A model generated the notes under the pieces. The model ran no database searches, was not told the origin of the DNA, and worked only from the letters and a program-made list of their open reading frames with translations. 64,000 bases of DNA. Origin: a virus. Below are positions 62,834 through 64,000 of this stretch, piece after piece (position 1 is the first letter of the stretch; each line of letters starts with the position of its first letter). The stretch covers positions 1 through 64,000 of the IMG/VR virus record IMGVR_UViG_3300008117_003079; one strand, given 5' to 3'. Position numbers and translations under genes: made by a program.

Positions 62834-62843
62834 TATAAATATA
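62834..62843 (-). promoter_or_regulatory. TATATTTATA motif, putative promoter
   Basis: It reads TATATTTATA on the minus strand, 22 bases upstream of ATG 62811, in a 49-base gap. Confidence 0.5.
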
Positions 62844-62860
62844 ATAATTTTTAAATTTCG

Positions 62861-64000
62861 TTATTCTACTTCCAAAATAGGTTCGGAAGAATCTCTACCA
62901 GTCTTATTTACTCTTAATGTATTTGGATTAGATGTAAATGTTTCAATAGGTGAACTTCCATCCAATGTAGTTGCCGAAGTATTTTTAGAACCTCTAAAGA
63001 AACTATTTTGCAATCCTCTTGTTAAATCGGATGTAAATTTATTATGTGTTGGTAAATAACCATCTACATTTTTTACTTCTATTATATTACCTTTAACAGT
63101 GGGTACGGTAGAACCACTAAATGGTTGTATATTTAATTTTGTTTCAGTATATGTTTCAATATCCGAAACATAACCACCACGAGGGTCACCCAATCCGTTA
63201 GCCGAAGCAGTTATTGCAAATTTCTGTATAATTCTTTCTTTTTCTTCCGTAACCAATTGTACTCTAACTCTTTCTTTTACTACTCTGTTATCCTTATTAA
63301 AATATGTTCTAATTGCGGAGCCACTCTGTGCATAAATACCAAACCCAATTGTTTCAAATTCAGTTTGTCCTATAATTTGATTTGAATTTGAACTAACAAT
63401 TTCACTTACAATTGTAGGGTCTCCCAATTCTGCATCTATAGTAATTTCTTTTTGGTAATAATCCGAATTAAAAACAAAATTAGAATTCATATCAATAGTA
63501 GAATCCTGTTGATAGTTTTCGGCCAATAAATTATTTACCGATGCAGTTGAAATTAATGCTTCATACTGATTATTTTCTGCCGTTAAATTTTGTGATATAT
63601 TGGCATCTATTAATGTTTCTTTTTGAATATCTTCAAATGAAATAACACTAGTATCAGATAATTTTATTTCAGTTTCTTTCTGATAATCATCTGCAGTAGG
63701 TTTTTTGTGAACAACTTTACTTCTTTCTAAAAAGTGTGGTTCTATTAATAGACCAGTGGTTGCTTTAACCCTTGCAGGTAACATTTTCTTTAAATCTTCA
63801 AACATAGATTTCTCATATAGTTTGATTAGATTTATATAAGAATAAATATCTCTATTATCAAATCTTTGGAAATAATAATTTCTTAAATTATCCAATGATT
63901 TGTAATTTGGTTTATAATCATCTGATGGGTCCCCAATATAATTATCGATATTCAATCCACCAAAAGTTTTGGCAATATCCATATTCAACTCTTTTGTAGG
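62861..64000 (-). CDS. Virion structural protein, 5' end outside window
   Basis: About 380 residues are visible. The frame stays open to position 64000 (PTKELNMDIAKTFGG), so the apparent TTG start at 63988 is not convincing and the true N-terminus lies outside. The middle has a run of degenerate ~25-residue repeats (YQKETEIKLSDTSVIS; YQQDSTIDMNSNFVF; YQKEITIDAELGD). The C-terminus is RVRVQLVTEEKERIIQKFAI ... GYVSDIETYTETKLN. Repeats and composition suit a virion structural protein; no named family was recognised. Confidence 0.6.
   Translation of the reverse strand, partial: PTKELNMDIAKTFGGLNIDNYIGDPSDDYKPNYKSLDNLRNYYFQRFDNRDIYSYINLIKLYEKSMFEDLKKMLPARVKATTGLLIEPHFLERSKVVHKKPTADDYQKETEIKLSDTSVISFEDIQKETLIDANISQNLTAENNQYEALISTASVNNLLAENYQQDSTIDMNSNFVFNSDYYQKEITIDAELGDPTIVSEIVSSNSNQIIGQTEFETIGFGIYAQSGSAIRTYFNKDNRVVKERVRVQLVTEEKERIIQKFAITASANGLGDPRGGYVSDIETYTETKLNIQPFSGSTVPTVKGNIIEVKNVDGYLPTHNKFTSDLTRGLQNSFFRGSKNTSATTLDGSSPIETFTSNPNTLRVNKTGRDSSEPILEVE

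Noticed and set aside
309-62843. T4 late promoter TATAAATA
   Set aside because: TATAAATA appears on the plus strand, opposite to the gene direction. The coding-strand form is TATTTATA, so I treat it as a different element.
1-64000. tRNA genes, CRISPR arrays, inteins, integrase or insertion sequences
   Set aside because: I saw no cloverleaf-like sequences, spaced identical repeats, splicing blocks or transposase motifs; a scan with tRNAscan-SE would be decisive for tRNA.

Overview
The window is a segment of a low-G+C, tailed-phage genome of the T4 superfamily. It carries clear homologues of T4 gp17 (large terminase), gp20 (portal), gp21 (prohead protease), gp22 (acidic scaffold), gp23 (major capsid protein), gp46/gp47 (here one fused polypeptide) and a gp61-like primase. 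All genes but one lie on the minus strand, so transcription runs from high to low coordinates. The start sites I inspected lack an AGGAGG-like Shine-Dalgarno sequence and sit in A/T-rich leaders. A phage-encoded ribosomal protein bS21 has the Bacteroidota-style pattern LRxRQxFxKPSV. Many genes follow a directional motif TATATTTATA, which contains the TAnnTTT core of Bacteroidota -7 elements. Together these suggest, without proving, a Bacteroidota host. No tRNA, CRISPR, integrase or insertion sequence was seen. Tail sheath and tube genes were not recognised.

Layout by decreasing coordinate: 64.0-59.6 kb holds virion structural genes (partial at the window edge). 59.4-54.2 kb is a DNA-metabolism block: T7-type endonuclease I, primase, a natural SbcD-SbcC (gp47-gp46) fusion and a 2OG-Fe(II) oxygenase. 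A lone plus-strand ribbon-helix-helix gene lies at 54.0 kb. 53.9-47.9 kb holds a 1746-residue tail fibre with a C-terminal S74-type chaperone, plus a companion protein. 47.9-21.6 kb is a long accessory island of about 27 genes for sugar and surface-glycan chemistry. 21.6-1.1 kb is the head module in T4-like order, with several multidomain prohead proteins. The far left end has small fibre-like genes and one partial gene.

The accessory island encodes at least eight likely glycosyltransferases, three NAD-dependent epimerases, a RmlC-like isomerase, three radical SAM proteins, a HAD phosphatase, a methyltransferase, three SGNH/GDSL-type proteins and a split, truncated thiamine-diphosphate E1 alpha/beta pair. 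Its genes overlap or abut, and inside it I saw only one weak motif variant (near 23.08 kb), so much of it may be read from the motif at about 46.8 kb. It probably builds and attaches an unusual sugar to the virion or to a host surface glycan. The most unusual enzymes are three consecutive GT7 (beta-4-galactosyltransferase-like) proteins in which a LamG-like lectin domain appears to be inserted inside the catalytic fold.

The head module contains proteins that look like precursors cut by the gp21 protease. The capsid protein, the protease itself and several large proteins carry L/I/V-x-E sites, often at domain boundaries. The extreme case is a 1731-residue protein joining a nucleotidyltransferase, a hydrophobic segment, an HExxH zincin and a DNA/RNA-ligase-like domain. 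A likely -1 frameshift at an A-AAA-AAG slippery site would fuse an EF-hand prohead protein to a membrane-segment protein.
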